DNA of 64,000 nucleotides, taken from NCBI GenBank assembly GCA_003290165.1, contig QNQO01000826.1:186001-250000 (forward strand). Direction: 5' to 3'. Made by a program: the position numbers and the translations under genes. Under the pieces are notes generated by a model. It had not been told where the DNA came from, ran no database searches, and saw nothing but the letters and a program-made list of their open reading frames with translations. The DNA comes from Berberis thunbergii. Its lineage: Eukaryota > Streptophyta > Magnoliopsida > Ranunculales > Berberidaceae. Positions 45,694 through 57,289 of the stretch are shown here, piece after piece. The stretch's first letter is position 1, and every line of letters begins with the position of its first letter.

Positions 45694-46404
45694 AAGGGCG
45701 AGGGATTAGCGCTAGACCTGCGCAAGGCATGCTTTATAGCACGTGAGGAGGAGAGAGAGAGGAGAGTAAAAAAAATAATAATAAAAATTAAAAATTAAAA
45801 ATAGTTTATGCATTTTGAAAGAACTTAGTACTGATTTGAATTCAGAAAAAAGAAACCCTAATTTTTTAGGATCATTGTTCAGAAACCCTATATCGTGATA
45901 TATCATATAGCAGTCAAAAACATCAAAGCCTGCCAGGGAACATCATATAGCCAAGAATTTTGTTTGGTGTTGAACCCCTTATTGTTATCTATATGAAAAA
46001 CTATTACAAATGTCATGATAAGAAACCTAAGATCAGTCAAGAAATTTGACTATTACAAATATATCATTGATCAGTCAAGAATTTCTTCATCTTAGGCATA
46101 CACTGTTAGGCAAGAAACCTATTTCTTAAGATTAGTCAAGAATTTCTTAAGATCTATATGAAAACTATTTGATTATTACAAATATCATGATAAGAAACCT
46201 AATATCAGTGATATATGAAAAACTGATATCTATTCTTTGGATAAGATTACTTTAGTGTTGAACCCCTTACTGTTTTCCTTCTCTATTTTTGTATTGCTTG
46301 AAAAATAGATAAGAAACTAACAATACAAAAATTTGCTTATCAATGTGCAGGCTTGTCTTTCAACACCCTTCCAGCCATCCGATAGCTTTAGGCTATCCAA
46401 GGTA
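45694..46404. other. Stretch between element C and MULE B
   Basis: Low-complexity AT-rich sequence. Variants of AGAAACCTA, TCAGTCAAGAATTTC and ATATGAAAAACT recur several times between 46010 and 46230. No gene recognised. Confidence 0.5.
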
Positions 46405-46778
46405 AGTGTACTAGGGTTGTTTCTTTCTCAAAGCTTTTGGGTAATGTTAGGTTCATTTTGTTACTTTAGTTATCATTTTTTTTGTTAGTTCTATTGTATA
46501 TTCTATTTGGCCGGAACTACCTGTATAAAACCTCTGGTGGATCCTTAGTTGCAGCATTAATCTCCAAAATAGACTATACAAGGTTATTGTACTAGGGTTG
46601 TTTCTTTCTAAAAGATTTTGGGTAATGTTAGGTTCATTTGTTACTTTAGTTATCACTTTTTTTATTACTTATATTGTATAATCTATTTGGCCGAAACTGC
46701 CTGTATAACAACTCTGGTGGATCCTTAGCTGCAACATTGTTCCTCAAAATAGATTATACTTGGTTATTGTACTAGGGT
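46405..46778 (+). repeat. Tandem repeat, unit about 181 bp, two copies and a start of a third
   Basis: Units begin at about 46405, 46587 and 46767 with TGTACTAGGGTTGTTTCTTT. They share CTCTGGTGGATCCTTAG and TGTATATTCTATTTGGCC. The array ends 60 bases before the FAR1 ORF and probably lies in the MULE B leader or promoter. Confidence 0.88.
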
Positions 46779-46836
46779 TTTTATCTATGTCTCTATGTTT
46801 TAACCGTTGTTGTATATTATAACACATATTTCATAA

Positions 46837-48935
46837 ATGGATAGTGTAGAAGATAATGAATGTATGTTGATGGAAGAAAATTTAGAAGAGATAAGGGAAC
46901 CTACAAATGGGATGGAATTCATCAACCTTGATGAGTTCCAATGTTATTATCATGATTATGATAATAACAAAGGATTTCCAGTGAAAGTAATGACTACTGA
47001 AAGAGATGCTGATGGAAAACCTAAATTTATTCAGCTTTCATGTGGTCGGTTTGGGAAGCAAAAAAGTAAAGCAAAAAATGTCTTGGGATTGCGTGGGTCG
47101 AGTAAATGTGGTTGTTTGGCTAAGATTAGAAGTCATATACGGCCTGATGGAACAGTTTTAGTCACAAGAGTTACACTTGATCACAATCATGAGTTAAGCC
47201 CTGGTAAATCGAGATTTTATCCAAAGCATAGAACTATGAGCTTGTATGTCAAGAAGAAACTTGATTTTAATGATAGGGCAGTATTAGACCAAATAAGAGT
47301 TTTCGCCATGTGTGGTTGAAGCTGGTGAGCATGATATTTTTCCATTTTTCCAAAAATATTGTTACAATTATTTGGACAAAATGAGGAAGTTGAGACTTGG
47401 TGAGGGGGATGCGATGGCACTTCATAACTACTTCCAAGCTAATCGTGTTGATTTCTTTTATATGATGGATTTGGATGATGAAGGTAGGTTGAGAAATGTT
47501 TTTTGGGCTGACGCATGGAGCATAGCAGCTTGCAAGGAGTTTGGAGATGTTGTTACTTTTGACACAACATACTTAACAAATAAGTATGAGATGCCATTTG
47601 CTCCTTTTGTTGGGGTGAATCATCACGGTCAGTCAATTCTTTTAGGATGTGGATTGATATGTGGTGAGACTGTTGAAAATTTTGTTTGGCTTTTCCAAAC
47701 TTGGCTCGTGTGTATGAATGACAATGTTTTGTCTGCTATAATCACTGATCAAGATAGGGCAATGAAGAGGGCCACTGAAATTGTATTTTCCAACACACGA
47801 CACAGATGGTGCTTGTGGCATACTATGAAAAAGTTACCCGAAAAGCTGTCCGGTTGCAATGAATATGAGGCAATCAAGTTTGCAATGCAAAGAGCAGTTT
47901 ATGATTCCCTTTCTCATGAAGAGTTTAAAGAAAATTGGCATCGTTTTATTAATAAATATAATCTGCATGAAAATGATTGGTTGAGTGGATTATACCTTGA
48001 AAGGATGCGTTGCGTGCCAACATTTCAAAGAAATATTTTTTGGTCGGGGATGTCTTCAACTCAAATAAGTGAAAGGATGAATGTTTTTTTTTATGGTTAT
48101 GTGAATTCGAAAACCACTTTGAAGCAATTCATAGAACAATATGATAATGCACTACGAAGTAAGGTCCAAAAGGAAGCTGAAGAGGACTTTAAATCTTATA
48201 ATTAAAGGATTCCTTGCATTTCCTTATGCAATAAAGATAAAATTTCGAGATGCCTATACTACAAATAAATTTAGGGCGTTCCAAGAAGAGATAACAGGGA
48301 ATCTATGTTGTAGAATTGTCGGTGAAGTTATGGGTAGGAGTGGCTTTGAGTTGTACACTGTTAGACAAGACTTGGTGATAAATGATAGGCAAGGATCAGT
48401 CAAGTTTATAGTCTTTTTTAAAGTCGCCGACTTCGTTATCAAGTGTAATTGTCAATTGTTTGAGTTCAAGGGGATCTTATGCAAATATGTATTGAAAGTC
48501 TTATTTGAAATAGGGATTCATGTTTTACCAGATAAATATGTTCTTCGGAGGTGAAGGAAAAATGTTAAGATGGCTCATACAAAGGTTAAGATTGTTTATT
48601 CAGATTGGGGAATGAAGCCTGAAAATGAGCAATTTGAAAAGATGTTCAATGCCTTCTATGAAATGGCTGACTTTACCGCTGAGGATGAAAAGAAGACATG
48701 CCAAGTTCAAGAATGGATCACTTTGAAGATGGAGCAACTTAAAATTGTTGATGGTGATGGGCGTGTTGATTCACAGGGGTATTTGAAAGTGGGCACCACT
48801 ACTGCTAGTTATGGCATCCAAATTCATAGTCCATGAGCGGTTCGTAGCAAAAGATGACGGTCTAATTCAAGGATGAAATCAACCGTCGAGAAGATATGTA
48901 AAAGGATACAAAGGAAAAAAAAAAGGATCAGGCCA
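46837..48935 (+). pseudogene. FAR1/FRS-type MULE transposase of MULE B, inactivated
   Basis: The ATG at 46837 begins an acidic leader followed by a FAR1 zinc-binding region (GLRGSSKCGCLAKI, LDHNHEL). A frameshift near 47310 moves the reading to the 47312-48205 frame, which holds the transposase domain (DVVTFDTTY, ITDQDRAM, STQISERMN as likely catalytic blocks). A second shift near 48205 leads to the SWIM finger, read CNCQLFEFKGILCKY, where His is usual in the last position. The C-terminal basic tail (VEKICKRIQRKKK) is cut off by TGA codons at 48834 and about 48864. The family includes the phytochrome-A signalling factors FHY3/FAR1, but context marks this as a transposon copy. Confidence 0.87.
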
Positions 48936-49270
48936 TTGAGACTAATCTAGTATGTTTTGCAATGTGTTTTATGAATGTATATTTTCTTAAGTCAAGAATA
49001 GTGAGAGTTTTATTTACAAATGTCATTTGTAGGGTTTACAGTGTATGCCTTATGTTATGCCTCGTGATGCCTTATGTTATGCCTCATGAAAACAATGTGA
49101 TGCCTCGTAAAAGCAATACACAAGTTTGTTTGTTATATTTACAATGTATGAATCACTAAGTATGCTTGCCCACTTATGATTTGTATGTTTGTTGTTGTTA
49201 AGGATGATAATATACACTATTTACAACCTGGAAGAATTGATCATTTCTACTCACTGCTCTCACAGGTACA

Positions 49271-49302
49271 TATTTTGTATTTTGTATTTTGTATTTTGTA
49301 TG
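49271..49302 (+). repeat. (TATTTTG)n-like microsatellite
   Basis: Four successive TATTTTGTATTTTGTA-type 8-base units. Other TTTATATATTTATTATTT repeats follow at 49370. Confidence 0.85.
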
Positions 49303-49764
49303 TTTGTCCTTTGTAGGGTTTTGTTTGTTTGTTATATGTTTTGTATGCCTCCTATTATTTATTTTTATATATTTATTATTTATTTTTGCAGCCGCCAGGT
49401 TCAAACAACGAAATGGACTATACAAACTATAGGTTATGATCAGGTTTGTTAATTTGGTAATTGTGAATTGAATTCTAAATTAGTTTCTAAAGGTATGTTT
49501 AAACATACCTTAATGCTTATTTATAGGTATGTTTACTTTGTGACTTCATGAAGGTCTAAATGATAGCTTAATGCTTATCTATAGGTATGCACAGTGCAAC
49601 AAGGAAGCAGGTGTTTGAATGGCCATCCTTTGTGAGAGATGATGTTGCATGCAATTGGAAAAGCAGTGGTTTGGAAGAAAAGATTGCAAGAAGTAAAAAA
49701 GTTCAGGTTCGTGGCTCTGAAAGAACTTGACAGCTTCGAAGGTAAAAATGTTGAGACAATTTCG

Positions 49765-49953
49765 TTTTCAAGTTGTATTAGCAGCACTACTGTAATTTCA
49801 TTTTCAGGTTGTATTAGCAGCATTGTTGTAATTCAGTATTCAGGTTGTAATGCTTGTTGTAATTCAGGTTGAAAGCAATTTTCAGGTTGTCAACAATTTT
49901 CAGATTGTAATGCTTGTTGTAATTCAGGTTGAAAGCAATTTTCAGGTTGTAAC
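49765..49953 (+). repeat. Minisatellite with 60-bp period
   Basis: AATTCAGGTTGAAAGCAATT occurs at 49861 and 49921, and GTAATGCTTGTTGT at 49847 and 49907, each exactly 60 bases apart. Shorter CAGGTTGTATTAGCAGCA units occur upstream at about 49780 and 49805. All share the core TTTTCAGGTTGTA. Confidence 0.88.
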
Positions 49954-51057
49954 AGAAAACCCCATACCAAGAGTGGTAACGATGTCGTGAAGGACTGAAA
50001 TGCATGTGTGATGAAGCATCCAACTCTCAACTATCATTAATCCTTTTAGTATGGGGTTTTCGGTTGTTTTAGTCATTTGTATAGATTCAGATGTCAGATG
50101 TAACAAGACACCAAATTTAACAGTGTGACTATTGTGTTTGTTCTTTTCGTTAAATGGAGTATAAAATTGTGCCTTTCTCCTCTGACTTCCATATACAAAC
50201 ACAATCCTTTGCATAATGGCTTGATCTGGAGAACATGTTCATTTTGCAGAAATACCGGTTTTGCTGCAGGCAGCGTCTTGATCATGTATGGCAGATCAAA
50301 TGTTCATTGATATCCAGTTCCCTCATATCTTCCGAAAGACTAGAGGTACGGCTAGCTGGAAGGACCTGTTACGATCTATTTAGTATGCTTTGGGAACTAT
50401 GTCGATGACATGGTTGATTCTGAAAGCAATGGGTGAAAGAACTCAGTTCATTATTCTTGCATATACATACCTCAGGGTGTCAATAGAATCTGAGTCTTGT
50501 TTTTTTTGCGTCACTTTCCTCTTTTAGCCATTGAGCTACCAATTTTGGTTTGTTTGTTACATTCTGAATCTGTATTGTTGAAATTGATTTTGTCTTCCCT
50601 TGTACATGATTGGCTTCATTTGATTGTAATATTACCAGCAATGAATGTGAATTCCAGAGAAATGATCTTAATAACAAGAAGTTATTGCACTTGTGTTTAT
50701 TAACCAAGAATGCATAGTCATCCACAATTAAGTAATTTGCTTTCCACCATTTTGACAAAATTGTGTGGGTTGGTTTGTAACAAATTCCACATTTTCACAT
50801 CTAAACATAAGAATAACAAATTCCCAAGACTGCAATTCAACAAATGATCCAACTTTTCGTAACATGGCCACATCAGAACCACAATAATACAACCAAACAT
50901 GTTGCACTTCTTCAATTCACGAGATGATCCAACTTTCTTAATTCACAATAACCATAACATCACTACCAATACACATCTTTGCCATAATTCATTTACTCAA
51001 ATTCTCTTCCGAAGTACATTATAAAACAAAATTAAATCTCATATCTCACTCAAAAGC

Positions 51058-51448
51058 TTAAAAAAAGATAAGTACAAGAATCAATATAATTACCAGTAAC
51101 ATACTGTTGATCAAGTCCCTTGTAAAAGCCCAAGGATCGTTGACTTGGGTTTCATCTCTTTGATCATGAGTTTCATCGTCACGACCCTCGGGAGCATTGT
51201 TTGGTTGGTTGGGTTTCACATCTTCATTGTCGTTTCTTCTTGACTGGTGTTCTATTTTCGCCTCGTGCTCTATTTTCACCTCTTCTGATCGCACCACACA
51301 GGCTGTAATTTTCATAAGCTTCTTCAGCTGATGAGAAACCCTTGAACATGCTACCCTTGTACCCGTCTACTTGTAATAGACAACCTGGCCAAATCATATA
51401 TACTCCAGGTACACGGCCACGATAAACAACATAGGCTTTGTATGCCAT
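51058..51448 (-). CDS. RNase H1 N-terminal (viroplasmin-like) domain protein, frameshifted, in MULE B
   Basis: The ATG at 51448 begins MAYKAYVVYRGRVPGVY followed by QVDGYKGSMFKGFSSAEEA, a clear RNase H1 N-terminal hybrid-binding (Cauli_VI) domain of about 45 residues. That domain binds RNA-DNA hybrids or dsRNA. No RNase H catalytic domain follows. The first frame stops at 51224. From about 51300 the next frame reads KIEHEAKIEHQ, an acidic Asn/Asp-rich linker, then SMLLVIILILVLIFF and a stop, a possible tail anchor, so one frameshift (or an unseen small intron) joins them. A good acceptor (TTTGTCAACGCAG) stands two bases before the ATG, and a donor (AAAG/GTAAGT) lies at 52447/52446, giving a 996-base leader intron. 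The function is unknown. Confidence 0.65.
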
Positions 51449-51828
51449 TCCTGCGTTGACAAAAAAATTACATAAGATTGAATAATTTCATATAAACTCA
51501 TTTACCATTTGAAAGAAGAGGTAAAGAAAATTTTCATTTGAAAGCCTAATTGCTAGCAGAAGAAATAAGCAATGACCCAACCATTATTTCCCAAGGGTAA
51601 CTGAGTTGAAAAGATACCATTATTTCCTATTAAAAGATTTCAGAAACATAAGCTTTTTAAGCACAATGTGGTCTCTATTGTTCTATAACTACTAAAAGAT
51701 ATCTAAACTTCCATTGTCTACTTAAAAATCTGGTAAAATATATTTGGTTACATCAATTTAACAAAAACAATTTATCCCACTCACTAAGTAAACCAAATCA
51801 AACCAAACCAAACTAATAGAAGCAATGT

Positions 51829-51905
51829 GGCCTTGTAGAAGCAATGTGGCCTAATAGAAGCAAATCATCCCATTCACTAAGTGAACTGATAGAAGCAATG
51901 TGGCC
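51829..51905 (+). repeat. Short repeat AGAAGCAATGTGGCC
   Basis: The unit TAGAAGCAATGTGGCC occurs three times and in partial form once, 18-50 bases apart. Confidence 0.75.
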
Positions 51906-52264
51906 TATAACTTGAAAATCACAATCTTATAAACAACTTCAACAAGAAATGTGAGATGAAACCTACTCAAATAACAAAGGCACTCCAACAACAAAAATGA
52001 AAACTTTCATAACGTAAAAAAACCAACATGCAAAACCCAATTTCTTCAATCAAGTCGCAAAACAAAAACATGCAACCCTAAAATTTCTTCAACCAATCCA
52101 CACAAACCAAAGTCCATATTCATTAATTGCTAGCAGAAGAAAACGAAGCTATTGCATATGGAATCAAAATAGATAGAGTAGGTTGTGCAACCAATTTTTG
52201 CTGGTTAGAGTTCTGCCCCAATTGAGAGTATGGGTAGAGTATAGCAGAGAAAACATGGAGAATG

Positions 52265-52420
52265 GAAACCCTAAATCTAGAAACCCACCACCTGAAATCA
52301 ATACGAAATAAAAAAAAGCCCTAGATCTAGAAACCCATCACCAGAAATCAACACGAAATCAAAGTAGAAACCCTAGATCTAGAAACCCACCATCAGAAAT
52401 CAATAAGAAATCAAAAAGGG
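52265..52420 (+). repeat. Tandem repeat, unit about 54 bp, three copies
   Basis: Each unit contains CCCTAGATCTAGAAACCCA and GAAATCAAYACGAAAT. It lies within the predicted leader intron. Confidence 0.82.
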
Positions 52421-52449
52421 ACTTTGAGAACTTCATAGGGACTTACCTT

Positions 52450-52580
52450 TTCTTCCTAGAGAAAATGTTGAAGACGAAATCGAAGATGGACTTGAAGACG
52501 AAATCGAAGAGGGACATGGATAAGATGTTAAAGACGAAATCAAAGAGGAACTTCTAAGCCTAATGCTGAAGACGAAATCA
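52450..52580 (+). repeat. Tandem repeat rich in GAAGACGAAATCGAAGAG
   Basis: Four degenerate copies of TTGAAGACGAAATCGAAGA, spaced 27-42 bases apart, form the predicted first (untranslated) exon of the minus-strand gene. Confidence 0.8.
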
Positions 52581-52807
52581 AAGAGTTATCTCAGAGCCTT
52601 TGTAGTTTTGAGAGATTTTGAAGCTTTTCTCAAATATGGGGATTTTCGAATGGGGGAAGGAACTGGGGAAAAGGGTCGAATATGGACTCCACACGTGAAT
52701 TTTTTTAGGAGAGAATATAACGACGTCAGCTAGACTTCGAAATATTTTTTTTAAATCTCCCTTTTTCTGTCTAAAACACGTGCGAGGGAGGCTCCCTCGC
52801 TCCCTAG

Positions 52808-52984
52808 AAAGGTTGCAACTCTACACACCCTTGCAGCAGAATCTTGTAATAAGAAAAGTAAAACATAGACCCTGATGGACATGTAACCCAAGGTCTAATT
52901 AAGGCATTGTAACGGCTACACATAGCCCAAAGAAAACAAACAAGCTAAAGATCAAGGCCATACTAATCCTCAATCAAATACCGT
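52808..52984. other. Short intergenic stretch
   Basis: Between the MULE B right edge and the next MITE. Nothing recognised. Confidence 0.5.
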
Positions 52985-53374
52985 GGGCATATTTGGTTGC
53001 TCAATGGAATAGGTTTCACCGTTGTAATGATAACTGTGAGCATGTTTTGTTGCTCAATGGAATGGGTTTTACCATTGTAATGGTGCCATTCATGTGTTTG
53101 ATTTGGCATAAAAATGGTGCAATGGTAATGACATTACAAATTTCATTGTAATGGAGATTCATTCTCAACATCCTATGAATGCCCATTACAATGCTCACTG
53201 TAATGGTCGACACTTCATTTGTCTTATTTGTCATTCTTACCAAATACAGATATCTTTTAACCCACAATTAATTCAAAATTATGGTTAATAATTAAGGACA
53301 TAATGGTAAAGTCACAATCACTCATTCTCATTTTTGTTCTCATTCTATCGAGTAACCAAATATAGTAATGTAAC

Positions 53375-54062
53375 TGATGATAGACCAAAAAGGTCTCAAC
53401 TCGGCGCCGTACATGTGTCATGATTATCTAAAGGAAATATAGGCCCCAGCGTCAACTCAACACTGATCCGACCCATGCGGTTCTAAGTCCGTCCAATGCA
53501 ATCCGCCAAACGGACCTCAATTCTTATAGCCTACTAGACCTACTTGTCTCACAGCAATTCTCAATACCCGTAAGCCCTATTAAGGCAAGTATCTCGAGGA
53601 TCAACTTCGGACGGGCAATTACATCGGCTCTTTGCTTCCAACTAGTAAGCACATTCTAGAGTACGTATCACATATGGAGACTTCTACCTATAGAATACTC
53701 TCGGAACAAAAACTATCTCCCACGTATCTAAGAGCACATGGCTAACAGGAAAACTTCCCTCCACAGCACGACTCCTAATTAGAGAAGTATCTCTACGCAG
53801 ATCATATTCCCTAAACAACACCATCGATAGCCTAGTCGAACCAGGACTCCAGTACTATAAATAAGACATGAGGTTGATAAGCTAAGGTACGCTTCAAATT
53901 TCCTATTTACAGCATTACACTTTTCTCAGATCACTATCTGACTTTAGCATCGGAGTGTCATCGGCCACTACAACGGTGGTCTATGGCTCACGTGCGTTCC
54001 GTGTGCAGGTCAGCAGGTTTGTAGGTCAAGGTCAAAGCAGGGAGCGGAAAATGACTGCATCA
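53375..54062 (+). repeat. 5' LTR of gypsy B (688 bp)
   Basis: It starts TGATGATAGACC and ends ACTGCATCA. A TATAAATAAG box lies at about 53856 and a GGAGTGTCATCGGCC block near 53952. It is followed by GTTTGGCGTCGTCCATGGGG, the likely primer site. Confidence 0.93.
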
Positions 54063-54136
54063 GTTTGGCGTCGTCCATGGGGACGAGAAAGTTCCAAACC
54101 TTTCACTAGCATCATCTCTCCTCAGAATACTAAGAG

Positions 54137-56087
54137 ATGGTGACCACCCGATCACGCAACAATTGAGAACAAGGGGACATGCCAAATGCTCAAACTGACG
54201 TTATACCACCGCTTTCAACAATGCCGGTGGCACACGGGCAGTAGACTCATACCCCCGCGCCAACCACGATAACGACAGACCCCAGGATGGATTTGTAGTC
54301 ATCTCATATACAGCAAATCGCCAAAGCAGTTGAGGCTTTCATACAACTTTCCACCCGCTAATGGAGATCAGGAGTGACACAAGCTTCCATTTCCGGAAGA
54401 CAACAAAGAACAAGCACGTGAGACTCAAGCCCATGCTAGTTCCCATTGGACCAAATGAGGTGGCGCAGCTAACGCGGAACCGGCTCTCCGAGCAAAGAGG
54501 CTCGACCTTCAGAACCTTCTTCGCGGAGGAGTGCACGACCCAGACGTGCTATACCGTCTCTCTGTTCCACCGTTCGTGGAACGTATCATTAACGAGGCTC
54601 TTCCAAAAAATTTCACACCTCCAAAGCTCGACTTCTACGACGAGACCACAGACCCGTTCAACCACCTATGCCATTACCAAAACGTAATGGCACTTAAAGA
54701 AGGATCTGAGTCGGTCATGTGCAAAACTTTCCCCACCAACCTGAAAAAATCAACATTAACATGGTTTCACAACCTCCCGCCGAAGTCGATCGACTCATTC
54801 AAGGCACTGGTAAATGAGTTCCTGACCCGTTTTGTAGGAAGTCAGCGCCTCAAAAAAGACCCACACTACATACTCTCTCTTAAACATAGATCCAATGAGA
54901 CACTCATGGAGTATGTCATGCACTTCACGACGAGCTGACACTCGTTGATGGCTACAGCGATGACACAACCGTAATAGCTTTTATCGTGGACCTGAAGGAG
55001 GGAAAGCTCTACGAACGCCTCACCTTAGAACCACAATTAGATATTGTAGAACTCCTTAAGAGTGCCCAGAAGTACATCACCTTAGAAGAGTTGAGAACTG
55101 TGAAGAAGGAAACAGAAGGTAATAAGAAACCCTCCGCTCCTAAGGACATGAAGGGGAGAAAAGGGCGTGAGGATGAAGAAAGAAGAAAGCGAAATTGAAA
55201 TGACAACAGGTCAGACCCTAGCCGGGCCAAGCCAGAGAATATCAAACTACGTTGGATCCAAGGTCGTAACCCACCTCAATTCTAGCTTATCGGACGTCTT
55301 GAATTTCATAAAAGCAGAGAAGATCTGAAGTGGCCACCGAAGCAGCGCAGAGACCCCTCTAAATGTGACAATAGCAAGTACTACTCATACCACAAGGACG
55401 GTGGTCATGATACCAACGACTGCAAGAGTCTTAGATACGGGATCAAATACTGGATCCGCGAGGGAAAGCTAAAGGAATTTATGAACTCCGAGAAGCAATC
55501 GAAAAGACCCAGGGACCTGAGGGAGTCGATCAAGGAAATAGAAAAGGAGACTCCTAGCATAATATATGTTCTTTATGGAGTCGGATCAGACGAAGACCAG
55601 TCAAACAGGTCCTGCAAGCAGACTCTACAGGAGATGCTGACTCAGCCCGCAGATGAGGACAGACGTGTTTACTGCTCAAGAGTACAAAGCTTCATTCCCA
55701 CCTTTTACATTTACAGACAAAGACCTCGAAGGAGTCTGAATGCCGCACAATGACGCTTTTGTCATATCGGTCTCCTTTGCAAGGTGGGAGGTAAATAGAG
55801 CTTTGGTAGATACAGGAAGCTCACTCAACGTTCTGTTCTACAACGCATTCCATAGTTTGGACCTCAAGGAGAACCTGACGTCCTTAGACTACGCGCTAAT
55901 TGGATTCAGCAGAGAAAAACGTTTTCCAATCAGGAAGATAAGGTTAGCAATAGTGGTAGGAGAATCACAAATCAGAAAGGTCTTGTTTCTGGACTTCTTG
56001 GTAGTAAACGCGTCGCCTACCTACAACCTTATCTTAGGAAGACAATGGCTACACCAGATGGAGGCAATAGTCTTCACCCTTCACTAG
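54137..56087 (+). pseudogene. Gypsy B gag-protease, frameshifted
   Basis: The ATG at 54137 gives MVTTRSRNN, a common start of plant Tat gag, then a stop. The retrotransposon gag domain is clear at 54531-54938 (LDFYDETTDPFNHLCHYQ, TWFHNLPPKSI). It continues in another frame at 54986-55198, ending in a Lys/Arg-rich tail. The YHKDGGHDTNDCKSL block lies near 55385. Protease at 55740-56087 is open and keeps ALVDTGSSLN and the later YNLILGRQWL, so its active-site motif is intact. The reading ends at 56087 where RT should follow. Confidence 0.88.
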
Positions 56088-57289
56088 TGCATTAAGTAAA
56101 ATGCTAACCACTATGAAGGAACGATAATGGAGACCAGCATGTGGCATGAGGCTGCCATTATGTCGCGTTAAAGCAAATAGAATGTTCCCAGATTTAACCA
56201 GATCCTACAGTGCAACCTGAAATAAAGTTAGATCATGCAACTGTTGATCCACAACTCCACTCGCATGAGATCCCAACAGCGGTGACTAATTTCAGAAACG
56301 GCGGACAATCAAGCGAATTCACTGAAAGTATCAACGATCCAACAAGGGCTATGTGAATTCACTTCAGGGTCGGGTCGGCTTCTCTCCGCTAATAGTAAAT
56401 CTATTTCAGTTATTTATTTTCCTTTTCATAGTCAATGTAATGTTTTAGTTCTTAGAAACTTATGTAATTTGTAATCATTTAAGAAATAAAGAAAGAATTA
56501 AGCAAACACACTCTATTGATTACTGGAAAGATGTAACAACGAGCGGCCTGTGGTGAATACAAAATACTACATACTACAAGCATCTGAATCTGATGCGACA
56601 TAAAGTAAAGACTCTTTAAACAGTCTGATGCGAGAAGAAAGCGAAGGTACTCCAAGTAAACTTTGTTCAACGACTCTTCCAAAAAACATTACAGGAGATA
56701 CGTTTTGCAAAAGATAATGCATACAACGATGGAGAAACACTATTATATAGACATAATGGTTTACCAAACATGCACTTTAGCATTGACTATTGGCATTGAA
56801 TACTGTATGGGAAAATTTGAGATGACGGTTCTCAATGATACTACGCAAGTCCACGTTCATCCAATCAACGAGACTGCATCCAACCCCATTAATTGAGGGG
56901 GGGTAACCGATACTCAACTGTCTTGCAATCCACGCCGTACATGTGCTACCATGCGATATAACACCGTACACGTAGTATATTGCGTATAGAGAACCCTATT
57001 TCTCATTCTACAGGCCCATGGGCTCGGCCCACTATACAAACAGTATTCTACCACGTGCCAGACACGAACATTAGAAACTCTAGTTATTCTTGATACATTG
57101 ATCACACCTGCATACCGCCAGGTGATTCAAGGTACTCACGTCTCTTCATAATGCCTCCGCACCACGCACTCCGCTCGCGAACACAGGTTTGCACACCCGC
57201 AGTTAGCGGAGCCCCTACCTGGCAAGGCAAGCTTAGTCAACTTTGCCTGACGACGAAGACTTCTAGTTCACCCCGACACCTAGTCCGCC
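56088..57289 (+). other. Gypsy B: region replacing pol
   Basis: No RT-like translation was seen in any frame. From about 56895 a G-run (GAGGGGGGG) is followed by CTCAACT and GCCGTACATGTG, which recall the LTR start of this family, so a fragment of another LTR may be embedded here. Confidence 0.5.

Larger units (their letters stand above)
48936..51050. other. Non-coding interior of MULE B
   Basis: Contains a TATTTTGTAT microsatellite, a 60-bp minisatellite (both listed) and T-rich, intron-like sequence. No conserved protein was recognised; short ORFs here lack family resemblance. Confidence 0.5.
51451..52446 (-). other. Predicted 5' leader intron of the viroplasmin-domain gene
   Basis: GT-AG limits on the minus strand (GTAAGT at 52446, GCAG at 51451). 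It contains AGAAGCAATGTGGCC repeats at about 51829-51905 and three units of about 54 bases with AACCCTAGATCTAGAAACC at 52265-52420. Confidence 0.6.
46405..52807. mobile_element. Mutator-like element B region (FAR1 transposase plus viroplasmin ORF)
   Basis: A FAR1-type transposase pseudogene on + and a spliced minus-strand ORF converge here. The right edge GGCTCCCTCGCTCCCTAG (about 52790-52807) is the complement of a sequence at 43610 (CTAGAGAGCGAGGGAGCC), so the left terminus may be at about 43600, making the full unit about 9.2 kb with element C inside. The left limit given here is only the first MULE B-like sequence. No target duplication was confirmed. Confidence 0.55.

Noticed and set aside
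46837..48935. A functional FHY3/FAR1 light-signalling gene
   Set aside because: Two frameshifts, stop codons in the tail, a lost zinc ligand and Mutator-type surroundings favour a dead transposase copy.
49765..49953. CRISPR-like regular repeat
   Set aside because: Direct 60-bp tandem units without distinct spacers in a plant transposon; an ordinary minisatellite.
51224..51448. Viroplasmin domain as a sign of an integrated plant pararetrovirus
   Set aside because: The domain is also the N-terminus of cellular RNase H1. No coat, movement or reverse transcriptase gene of that virus group is nearby, and MULE context explains its presence.
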